Source: Vibrio sp. 99-8-1
GTDB taxonomy: Bacteria; Pseudomonadota; Gammaproteobacteria; Enterobacterales; Vibrionaceae
Direction: 5' to 3'
NCBI RefSeq assembly: GCF_013114595.1
Contig: NZ_VTXE01000008.1
Location: forward strand, 82,920 to 146,919
DNA length: 64,000 nt
A program made the position numbers and the translations under genes. Under the pieces are notes generated by a model. That model was not told where the DNA came from and searched no databases. It saw nothing but the letters and a program-made list of their open reading frames with translations. Shown one piece after another: positions 18,944 to 27,875 of the stretch (the first letter of the stretch is position 1; each line of letters starts with the position of its first letter).

Positions 18944-19285
18944 CTATTTAGCATGAATCTTCTCTTGTAGAACTAATCCACCAGCCACAGAAACCATTTC
19001 ATAATTCATATGATGTAGATAATGGCTAATGTCTTTCTTGAAGTTATGTATCTGTTCCTTTGCCATATCTGCAATAGTTTCCTCTGGTCGTTCGCCCAGC
19101 TCAACTTCCATCAACCGTATTTCCAGCTTGGGCAAATACCAAACTTTTTTCCAACAATGTTCTTCTCCGTTATGGCTATAGATAATAGAGACACTAAAAG
19201 CTTGCTCTTGCGGCATCTCAAAATACTCTCTGTTATAAATTAGAAAATCATCAAACGCTTCTGGTAAATGCTCATGGAAAAACAA
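18944..19285 (-). CDS. Hypothetical protein, 113 aa (TTG start)
   Basis: The frame has no suitable ATG; TTG at 19285 is preceded by AAGGA at 9 nt and is taken as the start. The soluble product is rich in aromatic and acidic residues, with a beta-like centre (FSVSIIYSHNGEEHCWKKVW) and a helical C-terminal half (MAKEQIHNFKKDISHYLHHM). No family is recognised. It lies 58 bp downstream of the GGGtGRT gene on the same strand and could be its third partner or an unrelated gene. Confidence 0.55.
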   Translation of the reverse strand: MFFHEHLPEAFDDFLIYNREYFEMPQEQAFSVSIIYSHNGEEHCWKKVWYLPKLEIRLMEVELGERPEETIADMAKEQIHNFKKDISHYLHHMNYEMVSVAGGLVLQEKIHAK

Positions 19286-19342
19286 AATACTATTTCCTTT
19301 TTGATATATAGCTTTGGCTGACGTTATGCTCCATTTACAAAA

Positions 19343-20341
19343 TCACGAATGTGACTGTTCAATCGCAACGGCTATTGCAACGGTTGCTCCAACCATTGGG
19401 TTGTTGCCCATACCGATTAATCCCATCATTTCCACATGGGCAGGGACAGATGAGGAGCCTGCAAATTGAGCATCACAGTGCATTCTTCCCATGGTGTCAG
19501 TCATACCATAAGAAGCAGGACCAGCTGCGACATTATCTGGATGAAGAGTCCGTCCAGTACCACCTCCAGAAGCAACCGAGAAATAGTGTTTGCCGTTCTC
19601 TAAACACTCTTTTTTATAAGTGCCCGCAACAGGATGTTGAAAGCGCGTAGGATTGGTTGAATTGCCCGTTATCGATACATCAACTTGCTCAGCATGCATA
19701 ATAGCAACGCCTTCTCTCACATCATCTGCGCCATAGCAGAGGATATTGCTTCGCTCCCCTTTCGAAAAAGGTCTTCTAGCTACTTCATGAAGAGTGTCAT
19801 TTTGGTAGTCGAATTTAGTTTCTACATAGGTAAATCCGTTAATACGGGATATAAGATAGGCAGCATCTTTACCTAATCCATTTAGAATAACGTTGAGAGG
19901 CTCGGCTCTAACTTTATTTGCATTCAGAGCAATTTTTATTGCACCTTCTGCTGCTGCAAATGATTCATGACCCGCGAGAAAACAAAAGCAGTTGGTTTTT
20001 TCGTTTAGCAATCTAGAAGCAAGATGACCATGCCCTAAACCGACTTTTCTCACTTCCGCTACAGAGCCCGGAATACAAAATGCTTGTAGCCCTTCACCAA
20101 TATAATCTGCGGCCTCACATGCACTTTTGGCTTGCTGTTTAAGTGCTATTGCAGCACCTAACGTGTAAGCCCATTGTGCATTGTCAAATGCGATGCGTTG
20201 GGTCTCTTTTACTATGTCTCTTGGATTAACATTATTGGCAAGGCAAAAGAGTTCTGCCTGTTCAAGAGTCGTAAAATCATATGCAGACAAAACATGTTGA
20301 ATTTTATCCGCCCTTCTGTCGTAATTTTCAAATAATGGCAT
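19343..20341 (-). CDS. GGGtGRT family protein
   Basis: The 332-aa protein carries the motif that names its family, SGGGTGRTLHPDNVAAGPAS, plus AGHESFAAAEGAIKIALNAN, which includes a conserved Cys-Phe-Leu segment before it. The C-terminus is glycine- and methionine-rich (MMGLIGMGNNPMVGATVA). The family has no firmly established function as far as I know, but commonly sits beside a NifU-like scaffold, as here (17-bp gap, same strand). A role in iron-sulfur or metal-cofactor handling is inferred only from that pairing. Confidence 0.9.
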   Translation of the reverse strand: MPLFENYDRRADKIQHVLSAYDFTTLEQAELFCLANNVNPRDIVKETQRIAFDNAQWAYTLGAAIALKQQAKSACEAADYIGEGLQAFCIPGSVAEVRKVGLGHGHLASRLLNEKTNCFCFLAGHESFAAAEGAIKIALNANKVRAEPLNVILNGLGKDAAYLISRINGFTYVETKFDYQNDTLHEVARRPFSKGERSNILCYGADDVREGVAIMHAEQVDVSITGNSTNPTRFQHPVAGTYKKECLENGKHYFSVASGGGTGRTLHPDNVAAGPASYGMTDTMGRMHCDAQFAGSSSVPAHVEMMGLIGMGNNPMVGATVAIAVAIEQSHS

Positions 20342-20358
20342 AAGCTGGTTACTCCTAA

Positions 20359-21051
20359 TTATTGATGGCGGGGGTTTATAGTCTGAACACTTTCATCAAA
20401 GCGGCCATACGTACCAGAAGCTAATTGCAGCGCTTCGTTTGCATCAATGCCGTCGTTAAGAGCATCCATCATTTTTCCTAAATTGACATATTCATACCCT
20501 ATAATTTCATCATTTTCGTCTAAGGCTAACCGCTTAACATATCCTTCTGCCATCTCCAGATATCTAGGGCCTTTGAGTTTCGTTCCGTAATGAGTACCTA
20601 TAGAGCTCCTTAACCCTTTGCCTAAGTCTTCTAGCCCTGCGCCTATCGGCAGTCCTGCTTCAGAGAAAGCGGTTTGAGTTCTTCCATAGGCAAACTGTAG
20701 AAAAATCTCGCGCATGGCAACATTTATAGCATCACAGACTAGGTCAGTATTCATTGCTTCAAGAATTGTCTTACCTGTAAGAATTTCTGCTGCCATTGCT
20801 GCAGAGTGAGTCATTCCAGAGCAACCAATAGTTTCTATTAGCGCCTCTTCTATTACACCGTTTTTAACGTTTAAGGTTAGTTTGGATGCACCTTGTTGCG
20901 GGGCGCATGCTCCAACACCATGACTAACACCAGATAGAGCAATGACCTCTTTCGGTGAGATCCATTGGCCCTCTACAGGGATGGGTGAGGAGTTGTGTTT
21001 TGGACCCCGACTTATCGGGCACATAGTTTGAATTTCTGAAGAATATTGCAT
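20359..21051 (-). CDS. NifU-like iron-sulfur cluster assembly scaffold protein
   Basis: The 230-aa protein resembles the U-type (IscU/NifU N-terminal) scaffold fold: cysteines appear in GVGACAPQQG and IETIGCSGMTHSAAMAAEIL, the latter matching the second scaffold Cys region, and another Cys is in MCPISRG near the N-terminus. The length exceeds IscU (about 128 aa), with a C-terminal extension (LKGPRYLEMAEGYVKRLALD onward). It is the first gene of a two-gene operon with the GGGtGRT gene. Its exact client is unknown. Confidence 0.82.
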   Translation of the reverse strand: MQYSSEIQTMCPISRGPKHNSSPIPVEGQWISPKEVIALSGVSHGVGACAPQQGASKLTLNVKNGVIEEALIETIGCSGMTHSAAMAAEILTGKTILEAMNTDLVCDAINVAMREIFLQFAYGRTQTAFSEAGLPIGAGLEDLGKGLRSSIGTHYGTKLKGPRYLEMAEGYVKRLALDENDEIIGYEYVNLGKMMDALNDGIDANEALQLASGTYGRFDESVQTINPRHQ

Positions 21052-21130
21052 TGCTTACCTATATCACTATTAAATAATATTATGTAAAGCAACAGTAAGT
21101 AGGGTGAGGCTATATCAACAACAATCTGCC

Positions 21131-21175
21131 AATACACCAGCCTAGGGGAAAACCCTAAATACTGTTGTGTGTATT
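21131..21175 (-). promoter_or_regulatory. Nested inverted repeat upstream of the NifU-like gene
   Basis: Outer arms AATACAC/GTGTATT (21131-21137, 21169-21175) enclose inner arms TAGGG/CCCTA (21143-21147, 21153-21157) around GAAAA. It lies 80-125 bp before the gene start. The inner palindrome resembles LuxR/NarL-type response-regulator sites; a leader-RNA hairpin is the alternative. Confidence 0.4.
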
Positions 21176-21334
21176 ACCAGACGTCATCAGCTCAAAGGCG
21201 GTTTTGCTACTGTTTAATGAGGTAACTAGGCAGTCACCAAATAGCAAGGAGGAACATCATCTCCGGTCAATTAGTATACACCTATACGTTGGCCTGTAAA
21301 GGTTGTTGAAATAATCACTGATCTTTTCTGCATT

Positions 21335-21356
21335 AAAAAACCGCCTCTGGGGCGGT
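21335..21356 (-). terminator. Terminator of the 30-aa peptide gene
   Basis: On the minus strand ACCGCC pairs with GGCGGT over a 5-nt loop and is followed by TTTTTT. It lies 18 bp after the stop codon of the small gene. Confidence 0.85.
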
Positions 21357-21373
21357 CTCTATAAAACAAATAT

Positions 21374-21466
21374 CTACCAGATTATTCGCCATGATAGCAT
21401 CACTAATAGAGTGACTATGGTTAAGAATATTGCTGGTTCATATTTTACTAATAATTGTTTCATCAT
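21374..21466 (-). CDS. Small membrane peptide, 30 aa
   Basis: The peptide starts MMKQLLVKYEPAIF and ends ..LSWRIIW, with a hydrophobic centre (AIFLTIVTLLVML) forming one probable membrane helix. A GGAAAG ribosome site precedes the double ATG and an intrinsic terminator follows 18 bp after the stop, so this is a complete minimal transcription unit. It is too short for most gene finders. Such peptides often bind a membrane transporter or respiratory enzyme; the partner is unknown. It lies upstream of and opposite to tyrP. Confidence 0.65.
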   Translation of the reverse strand: MMKQLLVKYEPAIFLTIVTLLVMLSWRIIW

Positions 21467-22020
21467 CGTTATTTCTTTCCTAGGATGTTGTTTACTACAG
21501 ATATTCAACAAATTTCACTTTATGCACGAAAACCTTTTTTGTAAGGCTTAACATCCTTTTAATCCACTCGAATTAGCTTTCGCTATTTCTCATTACCCTA
21601 CCGAGTACTGACTGATCAAAACTGGTACAACTCTAGCGTGCATAGGGAGATATATCTGACACAGATCACATTATAGTTTTTCCTCGCGACTTTACCAGTC
21701 TAAATTTTCAGCAGATATATTCACAAACAACAGGCTTCACGCATCAACTCCCTTGTTGTCACAATAAGTTGTCACAAAATTAATACCATTTATTGCGTTA
21801 ATTAAACGACAACGCCCTGTCAATTATAGAGAAAAATATTTACTACCACCCATACTGTAAATAATAAATTACACCAGTAATAATTTATTTTACACTTACA
21901 CTTGATCACCGAGTATAAATACTACAGAATCCAGACTCACCACTAGATATGACTATAAACAACCTGTAGCTCAGCGTAACAAGCTATTAACACACATTTG
22001 ACTGTAAAAGAATTTATACA
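21467..22020. other. Long leader/control region upstream of tyrP with TyrR box
   Basis: No gene is seen in this 554-bp AT-rich region. The recognisable element is the TyrR box at 21856-21873, 148-165 bp before tyrP. The rest may carry promoters for the divergent 30-aa peptide and for tyrP. Confidence 0.5.
21856..21873 (+). promoter_or_regulatory. TyrR box
   Basis: TGTAAA-N6-ATTACA matches the TyrR consensus TGTAAA-N6-TTTACA with one mismatch. A second TTTACA half-site at 21889-21894 has no good partner and would be a weak box at best. TyrR control of tyrP is established in E. coli. Confidence 0.65.
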
Positions 22021-23238
22021 ATGACTAACTCCAAAGTTTTCGGTAGTACTTTGATCGTTGCTGGTACCACGATAGGTGCAGGCATGCTTGCCTTGCCTCT
22101 CGCCTCTGCAGGTATTGGCTTTTTTACTTCTCTTGCCATTATGGCTTTGTTATGGGCATTGATGACCTATACCGCTCTTCTCATGCTGGAACTACACCAA
22201 CATGCACCAGCAAACGCCACATTACATACGTTAGCTAAACAGTTTCTTGGTGATAAAGGTAAATGGATAGCAAGCTTCTCTATGTTGTTCCTATTTTATG
22301 CTCTTTGCGCCGCCTATATTGCAGGTGGAGGATCTCAATTTGGTCAACGCATTACTCAATTAACCGGAGCTGAGATAAGTGGCTCGATGGCGACGGTAAT
22401 ATTCACCGTTATTGTGGCTCTTGTGGTTACTATCGGTACACGTACCGTAGACCATTTAAACAGACTGCTGTTCATCACCAAGTTAATCACAATGGCTGTT
22501 GTGCTGTTTTTCCTTGCGCCTAATGTAACTGAGTCTTATCTGTTAAATATGCCTATTCAGCAAGGGCTGATTGTGGCATCTATCCCGGTTATTTTTACCT
22601 CATTCGGCTTTCATGGCAGCATTCCGGCTATCGTGAACTACTTAGATGGCGATACGCGCTCTCTTAAAAAGGCCATCGTTATTGGTTCTGCGATTCCGCT
22701 GGTCATATACCTATTTTGGCAAGTGGTTACTTTAGGTGTTGTTAGCCAACAAGAGCTGTCTGAAAATAGTGGATTGAGCAACTTAATTGCGGCACTTGGA
22801 GAGAAAGTTCACTTCAGTCAACTCAGTCAAATCATCGGCCTTTTTGCTGATTTAGCATTACTGACCTCATTTTTAGGAGTGAGCTTAGGGTTATTTGAGT
22901 TCCTTGGTGACACACTTAATAAAGGTAACGGTAAAAACAGCCGCATACTTTCTGCTGTTGTTACTTTCTTCCCTCCAATGTGTTTTGCGCTATTTTATCC
23001 GCAAGGTTTCATTATGGCGCTGGGCTATGCTGCCATCGCATTGGCAATATTAGCGATATTTTTACCTGTTGCCATGATCAAGAAATCTCGTTCTGATGCA
23101 TTTAAAACAGAGCAGGTTGATGACCTTTATCAAGTTAAAGGTGGCCAGTTAACATTGGCCGTAGTCGCAGGTTGTGGTGTATTAATTGTCTGTGCGCAAT
23201 TTATGATTACGTTCGGCTACCTCCCCTCTCTAGGCTAG
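22021..23238 (+). CDS. tyrP: Tyrosine/aromatic amino acid permease TyrP
   Basis: The 405-aa, 11-TM inner-membrane protein belongs to the HAAAP family that imports aromatic amino acids by proton symport. Strong TyrP resemblance is seen in VAGTTIGAGMLALPLA at the N-terminus, IPVIFTSFGFHGS in the centre, PLVIYLFWQVVTLG, and the ending FGYLPSLG; E. coli TyrP is 403 aa. Related Mtr and TnaB differ in these segments. An upstream TyrR box supports the substrate. A strong terminator follows. Confidence 0.88.
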   Translation: MTNSKVFGSTLIVAGTTIGAGMLALPLASAGIGFFTSLAIMALLWALMTYTALLMLELHQHAPANATLHTLAKQFLGDKGKWIASFSMLFLFYALCAAYIAGGGSQFGQRITQLTGAEISGSMATVIFTVIVALVVTIGTRTVDHLNRLLFITKLITMAVVLFFLAPNVTESYLLNMPIQQGLIVASIPVIFTSFGFHGSIPAIVNYLDGDTRSLKKAIVIGSAIPLVIYLFWQVVTLGVVSQQELSENSGLSNLIAALGEKVHFSQLSQIIGLFADLALLTSFLGVSLGLFEFLGDTLNKGNGKNSRILSAVVTFFPPMCFALFYPQGFIMALGYAAIALAILAIFLPVAMIKKSRSDAFKTEQVDDLYQVKGGQLTLAVVAGCGVLIVCAQFMITFGYLPSLG

Positions 23239-23280
23239 TTTCATAAAGAGTGACTGTTAGCCAGTAAAGCATATCAAAAA

Positions 23281-23311
23281 TGCCACTAAACCTTTGTTTA
23301 GTGGCATTTTT
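23281..23311 (+). terminator. Terminator of tyrP
   Basis: TGCCACTAAAC and its exact complement form an 11-bp stem over a CTTT loop, followed by five T. The A-rich left side could also serve the convergent glycosylase gene. Confidence 0.9.
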
Positions 23312-23357
23312 ACACTACACGATGTTTACTAGATACCATGCTTAAAATATACAAAGC

Positions 23358-24044
23358 CTACAACACACGATTATCCCCACCGCTGTAGGCAATAATCTGG
23401 CTTATTTCACTTAAACTGCGTTGTGATTCTTGCTGCCATTTAAGAAACGCCGTGTTGGCAGCTTTTAACGCTCTTTTGCTTCCTCGCCCTGAATCAATAA
23501 TGTCGTAGTTTCGAAGATAGGACTCAACATCCGAAGAAAGAATAAAGGTATCAACGCCAAGCTGTCGTAATGCGTATGGCCCCGTGTTACCACCCAAGCG
23601 TTTTCCATTCTTCTTTAGGTATTCCCATAAGCCAATCACGTCGTCAGCCGGCCACTGAGCAACCATATGACCAAATGAACCATGCTCAATAGAGGCAGAG
23701 TGAATCATATGCGCGTTATCGGCAATCGACATCACCTTAGTTAAATGCCGAATAATGGCTTTGTCTTGTGCTTTTGCTTCCCACTGCTCTTGAGAAAGCA
23801 TCAATAAAGGTTCTACTCTAAATTGAAAAAACAACTCTTCAAAATTTGGCCACTTTTTACGCACCACATCCCAAGAAATTCCGCATTGAAAAACCTTCAT
23901 CGAGAATGCAGATAACCATCGGTCATTACTGATTGCGGCGACATCAGCAGCAGATAACGGCTGGCTAACCAACTCCTCAAGACGAACCTCGCCACCTTTT
24001 CGTTCCGCTGCTCTGGCATAAATAACGTCAAATTTTTCCATCAT
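23358..24044 (-). CDS. DNA-3-methyladenine glycosylase I-like protein
   Basis: The 228-aa protein looks like a Tag-type helix-hairpin-helix glycosylase that removes alkylated adenine from DNA: SDDRW-like NDRWLSAFSMKVFQCGISWDVV, KNGKRLGGNTGPYALRQLGVDTFIL, and an aspartate-containing C-terminal helix (DSGRGSKRAL). The canonical Tag zinc-binding Cys/His set is not evident, so it belongs to a Tag-related branch. The start at 24044 (MM) follows GAGGAA; the ATG at 24107 has no ribosome site and lies close to a hairpin. Confidence 0.75.
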   Translation of the reverse strand: MMEKFDVIYARAAERKGGEVRLEELVSQPLSAADVAAISNDRWLSAFSMKVFQCGISWDVVRKKWPNFEELFFQFRVEPLLMLSQEQWEAKAQDKAIIRHLTKVMSIADNAHMIHSASIEHGSFGHMVAQWPADDVIGLWEYLKKNGKRLGGNTGPYALRQLGVDTFILSSDVESYLRNYDIIDSGRGSKRALKAANTAFLKWQQESQRSLSEISQIIAYSGGDNRVL

Positions 24045-24115
24045 GTTCTGTTTTTTCCTCAGTATTAATCGGTTAACTCTGCGGTTTTTGTCATTAAACT
24101 CAACCATCTTAAACT

Positions 24116-24150
24116 AATAGGGCGCGACTTTTAACAAGTCACGCCCTATT
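24116..24150 (-). terminator. Hairpin after the EF-G-like gene
   Basis: AATAGGGCG-c-GACTT and AAGTC-a-CGCCCTATT pair (14 bp with one mismatch) over TTAAC. It is 17 bp after the EF-G-like stop codon. There is no strong T tract. Confidence 0.55.
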
Positions 24151-24166
24151 CATTGACTCACTAAAG

Positions 24167-26182
24167 CTAATCTACCGATGCTTTACATACCTCTTTTTGT
24201 ATCGCTGCTGGGGCTGGCTCATAATGACTTAATGTCATGCTGAAGCTACCTTCACCTCCTGTTAATGCTCGCAATCGACGAGAGTAGTCTTGTAACTCAT
24301 TAATTGGAGACTTCGCTTTTAATAAAGCAAAGCTATTGGGTTGAGTCTCTGTACCTTCGATTAACCCTCTGTTAGCAGATAAATCACCGGATACGTCACC
24401 CACCGATTGAATAGGAATATGAAGGTTTATCTGCACTATCGGTTCTAACACGATTGGGTCGGCATTATTAACCGCATCTAGGAAAGCTTTTTTGCCCGCA
24501 ATAACAAACGCGATTTCCTTAGAATCAACAGAGTGGAACTTGCCATCGTAAACCGTTACTTCGATATCACGCAACGGGTTTCCAGAAATTGCGCCTTCGT
24601 CTAATGCTTGACGAATACCTTTTTCAACTGCTGGAATTAACGCGGTAGGGATAGCGCCCCCCACCACTTTATTCACAAACTTGAAACCAGTTCCTCGTTC
24701 TAGAGGCTGTACCCTTAGCTGTACTTCACCAAACTGACCGGCTCCGCCACTCTGTTTCTTATGACGATAACGCCCCTCTGCTGGTTGAGTAATGGTCTCG
24801 TAATACTCGACACTAGGTTGTGACGTTTCGACCACTAGCTTGTAGATCGACTCCATTTTCTCTAGTGCCATTTTTAAATGAAACTCTCCTTGGCCACTTA
24901 GTAGGGTCTCATTAGTACGAGTTCTATGTTCAATACGCAATGAAGGGTCTTCGGCCACAATACGGTGCAGCACCTCAGACAGTTTTTGTTCATCCCCTCT
25001 TTTAATTGGCTTCACCACCTGACTGTACATAGACTCGGCAAAAGAGAGCGTTCTCATTTTTACATCGTCTTCATCATGAGAATCATGAATAACAGAGTCA
25101 AAGAACAGGTCATCCACTTTGGCCAGTACGCATAGATCACCCGCAATCGCTCGGTTAATTTCAATACGTTTTTTCCCTTGCAGCTGATACAAATGTCCCA
25201 CTTTAAAGGCTTTATTACTCTCACCGACATACAGTTGGCTGCCAGCATTGATCTCGCCTTGGAACACTCTGATGTACGCCAGCTTACCCATGTATGGGTC
25301 AATACTAACTTTGTATACATGCGCGACGGTATGTTCCAAGGTATCACAATCTACTGGAATCAATTTGCCCTGTTTTTCCAGCAATGGAGGGTTCCCCTCA
25401 TAGGGCATAGGCATAATTTCTGCCAAGGTTTTTAGCAGCAGTGGAATACCGGCTCCCGTCTCGGATGAGACAAAACAGATAGGGACAATATGCTCGGTCC
25501 GGAGTGCTTCTTCAAAGGGATCATGAAGTTGGTTTGGCGTCAGTTCCGAACCTTGTTCCAGATAAATCTCCATTAACTGTTCGTCGACTTCAATCACTTG
25601 ATCAACTAAAGCTTCATGTGCGCGACTCACATCATTAAACAGTGTCTGTTGGTCATATTCTGGGGTAAAAAAACAATCAATCACTGAGTCACCATCCTGA
25701 GCAGGAAGGTTTATTGGTAAACAAGCATCTCCAAAATGCTCGTTAATCACCGACATCAGTTCAATTATTTTCTTAGGGTTTAAGTCGATCTTATTTACCA
25801 CAATCATCTGGCATTTCTTCTGCTGTTTGGCAAAGGAAAACAGACGATCTGACACTTGGCTGATTGGGGTATTCGCATCCACCACTAATGCCGTTGCTTC
25901 TACCGCGGGAAAAATGCTCATCGTCCGTCCAAGCAGTTCCGTTTGTCCTGGAGTATCAATAAGGTTCATGCGGTGTTTATTCCAGCTAAGTGCAACTGGA
26001 GTCGCTTCGATACTGTGATGATAATGAATGGATTGCTCATCAAAATCGGTAACAGTGTCTCCTTTATCAACACTGCCAAGATGAGATGTTGTTTTTGATT
26101 CAAACAGTAAACGTTCAATAAGACTGGTTTTGCCGGTACCACTTTGACCAATGAAGGCAATATTGCGGATTTTATTTGGCAT
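24167..26182 (-). CDS. EF-G-like translation GTPase (divergent paralogue)
   Basis: The 671-aa protein has the EF-G layout: G domain, domain II (about 290-380), domain III, domain IV with PSVEYYETI...GAGQFGEV, and domain V. The G1 loop is GQSGTGKT (12-19), G4 is NKID (130-133). Two features are abnormal: the G2 RGITI sequence is replaced, and the catalytic His of DTPGH is Gln80. This matches the EF-G-like/FusA2 branch rather than housekeeping fusA. Ribosome binding without normal translocation is the likely behaviour; the actual role is unknown. It is monocistronic. Confidence 0.85.
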   Translation of the reverse strand: MPNKIRNIAFIGQSGTGKTSLIERLLFESKTTSHLGSVDKGDTVTDFDEQSIHYHHSIEATPVALSWNKHRMNLIDTPGQTELLGRTMSIFPAVEATALVVDANTPISQVSDRLFSFAKQQKKCQMIVVNKIDLNPKKIIELMSVINEHFGDACLPINLPAQDGDSVIDCFFTPEYDQQTLFNDVSRAHEALVDQVIEVDEQLMEIYLEQGSELTPNQLHDPFEEALRTEHIVPICFVSSETGAGIPLLLKTLAEIMPMPYEGNPPLLEKQGKLIPVDCDTLEHTVAHVYKVSIDPYMGKLAYIRVFQGEINAGSQLYVGESNKAFKVGHLYQLQGKKRIEINRAIAGDLCVLAKVDDLFFDSVIHDSHDEDDVKMRTLSFAESMYSQVVKPIKRGDEQKLSEVLHRIVAEDPSLRIEHRTRTNETLLSGQGEFHLKMALEKMESIYKLVVETSQPSVEYYETITQPAEGRYRHKKQSGGAGQFGEVQLRVQPLERGTGFKFVNKVVGGAIPTALIPAVEKGIRQALDEGAISGNPLRDIEVTVYDGKFHSVDSKEIAFVIAGKKAFLDAVNNADPIVLEPIVQINLHIPIQSVGDVSGDLSANRGLIEGTETQPNSFALLKAKSPINELQDYSRRLRALTGGEGSFSMTLSHYEPAPAAIQKEVCKASVD

Positions 26183-26235
26183 ATAAGGCTCCTAAAAATT
26201 ACTGGAAATGATGGTTCAAATTCAAAACATCTTCA

Positions 26236-26261
26236 GAGTAGGCGGACTTAACCGCCTACTC
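26236..26261. repeat. GC-rich hairpin in the EF-G-like leader region
   Basis: GAGTAGGCGG and its exact complement flank ACTTAA, 55-80 bp before the EF-G-like start. No T tract on either strand. It lies in the 377-bp spacer between divergent genes, which otherwise shows no gene (an open frame from 26410 lacks a ribosome site). Confidence 0.45.
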
Positions 26262-26559
26262 GTCTTCCACGTCATTTTTCGGATAGATATATGCAAAGTT
26301 ACTCCATCAACTTTTAATAACGAATACAGATTGCACCTAAATGCACATAAATAATGTGATTTATTTCATAGCTGTAGCATTCCTGTAAATAGAACATTAA
26401 AAACTGGATATGGATTACAAAAATAACAGCAAAAATAAACCGCAATGCCCATCCGATGAAGCAACATTTAAGTTACTCAATAACAAAAACTTGTTGGTAA
26501 AAGCGTGTCGTTATGGTGTAGTGTTGAACTCAGAAAAAATCAATCAAGGAGATGCAGTT

Positions 26560-27555
26560 ATGATCAATCTAGCCGTTATTGGTACAAATTGGATTACAGA
26601 GAAGTTTGTTGAAGCCGCCGTCGGCACAGGAGAATTCCAATTAAGCGCCATTTTTTCACGCTCGATTGACTCAGCAGAAAACTTTGCTACCCCACTGCAG
26701 ACCATCAATTGTCACTATTATGATGACTTACAAGCGATGGCCCAAGATGAGCATATCGATGCGGTTTATATTGCCTCTCCAAATAGTCTTCACTGTGAAC
26801 AAGCATGTTTAATGATGACTCATGGCAAAAATGTTATTTGTGAAAAGCCTATTTCATCCAACTACGCTGAAGCACAAAAAATGTACGCTTTGGCAGAAGA
26901 AAAAGGTGTCATTCTCTTTGAAGCATTCAAAACTGAGTTTTTACCTAACTTTGAAGAGTTAAAGCGCAATTTAGGCAGCGTCGGCAAGTTAAACTGTGTC
27001 AGTCTAAGTTATTGTCAATACTCCTCTCGCTATCAAAAATACCTCAATGGCGAAAATCCAAATACCTTTAATCCTGCCTTCTCCAATGGCTCAGTGATGG
27101 ATATTGGATATTACTGTATTGCATTTGCTGTCTCTCTTTTCGGTAAACCTGATCACGTACAAGCCAGTGCTAAGTTATTACCGTCCGGGGTTGATGCGTA
27201 CGGATTCGCTACTCTAGCGTATCCAAATTTTATTGTTTCCATTCAGCACTCCAAGGTCTCTGACGGATACGTACCTAGCGAAATCCAAGGTGAGAGCGGC
27301 GTGATTCTGTTGGATCATTTTTCCGAATGCAGTGGCTTCACTGTAAAACTAAGAAATGGTAAAGCCAAATCTATTAACCTTACTCAAGATGAAAACTCCA
27401 TGAGTTATGAAGCAGTGGCGTTTGCAAAACAGATTGAAGAGGGTGAAATGAACCAAGCTTATGTTCAGCGTTCACTAGAAGTGTCTGAGGTCATTACTGA
27501 GATCAGGAAACAGACTGGGGTAGTTTTCCCTGCCGATGACATGCAAAACAATTAA
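26560..27555 (+). CDS. Gfo/Idh/MocA-family NAD(P)-dependent oxidoreductase
   Basis: The 331-aa protein begins with a Rossmann fold (INLAVIGTNWITEKFV; the Gly pattern is degenerate), followed by AVYIASPNSLHCEQACLMM and the family catalytic ICEKPISSNYAEA, whose EKP Lys is diagnostic. The C-terminal domain includes NGSVMDIGYYC. These enzymes oxidise or reduce sugars and related compounds; the substrate is not predictable. An open frame starts at 26410, but AAGGAG 8 nt before ATG 26560 fixes the start there. Confidence 0.87.
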   Translation: MINLAVIGTNWITEKFVEAAVGTGEFQLSAIFSRSIDSAENFATPLQTINCHYYDDLQAMAQDEHIDAVYIASPNSLHCEQACLMMTHGKNVICEKPISSNYAEAQKMYALAEEKGVILFEAFKTEFLPNFEELKRNLGSVGKLNCVSLSYCQYSSRYQKYLNGENPNTFNPAFSNGSVMDIGYYCIAFAVSLFGKPDHVQASAKLLPSGVDAYGFATLAYPNFIVSIQHSKVSDGYVPSEIQGESGVILLDHFSECSGFTVKLRNGKAKSINLTQDENSMSYEAVAFAKQIEEGEMNQAYVQRSLEVSEVITEIRKQTGVVFPADDMQNN

Positions 27556-27611
27556 TATGCCTTTGCTCTAGCAAAGAGCGGTCATTCGGTATATCTCGTA
27601 CCGTTACAATA

Positions 27612-27875
27612 CTACGCCACTGCGTTTAACAGAGTTCCTTTATCGTAGTGGCGAGTTTGAGTAAGTTCATTTTGATTGAGCTGATAAGTCACCATCTTTG
27701 ACGGTGCTTTCTTCGGGTTCGCTAAGTAAACAACGACACCTTGTGGTTCGCTCTTAGTTGTATTGGTCAGCGCTGATTTTTCAGCAACTTCATTAATCAA
27801 CTGTTTGCCCGACTGAATAGACAATACTGGTAGCCCTGTTGCACTCACTCGGTATTTTGTATTTATTGACATCAT
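27612..27875 (-). CDS. Hypothetical protein, 87 aa
   Basis: A small basic soluble protein without signal or membrane segment, starting MMSINTKYRV after an AGGGA site. It has a middle GVVVYLANPKKAPSKMVTY and a polar ending. I do not recognise it. It is single, between the oxidoreductase and the U32 gene. Confidence 0.6.
   Translation of the reverse strand: MMSINTKYRVSATGLPVLSIQSGKQLINEVAEKSALTNTTKSEPQGVVVYLANPKKAPSKMVTYQLNQNELTQTRHYDKGTLLNAVA

Noticed and set aside
21181..21240. Cyclic-di-GMP (GEMM) riboswitch
   Set aside because: A CTCAAAGGC...GAGGTAACTAGGCAGTCACC pattern recalls GEMM ends, but the second conserved GCAAAG half is missing and no plus-strand gene follows before an opposite-strand transcript.
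26410..26559. Longer N-terminus of the Gfo/Idh/MocA protein
   Set aside because: The 50 extra residues are low-complexity and lack a ribosome site, whereas AAGGAG precedes ATG 26560.
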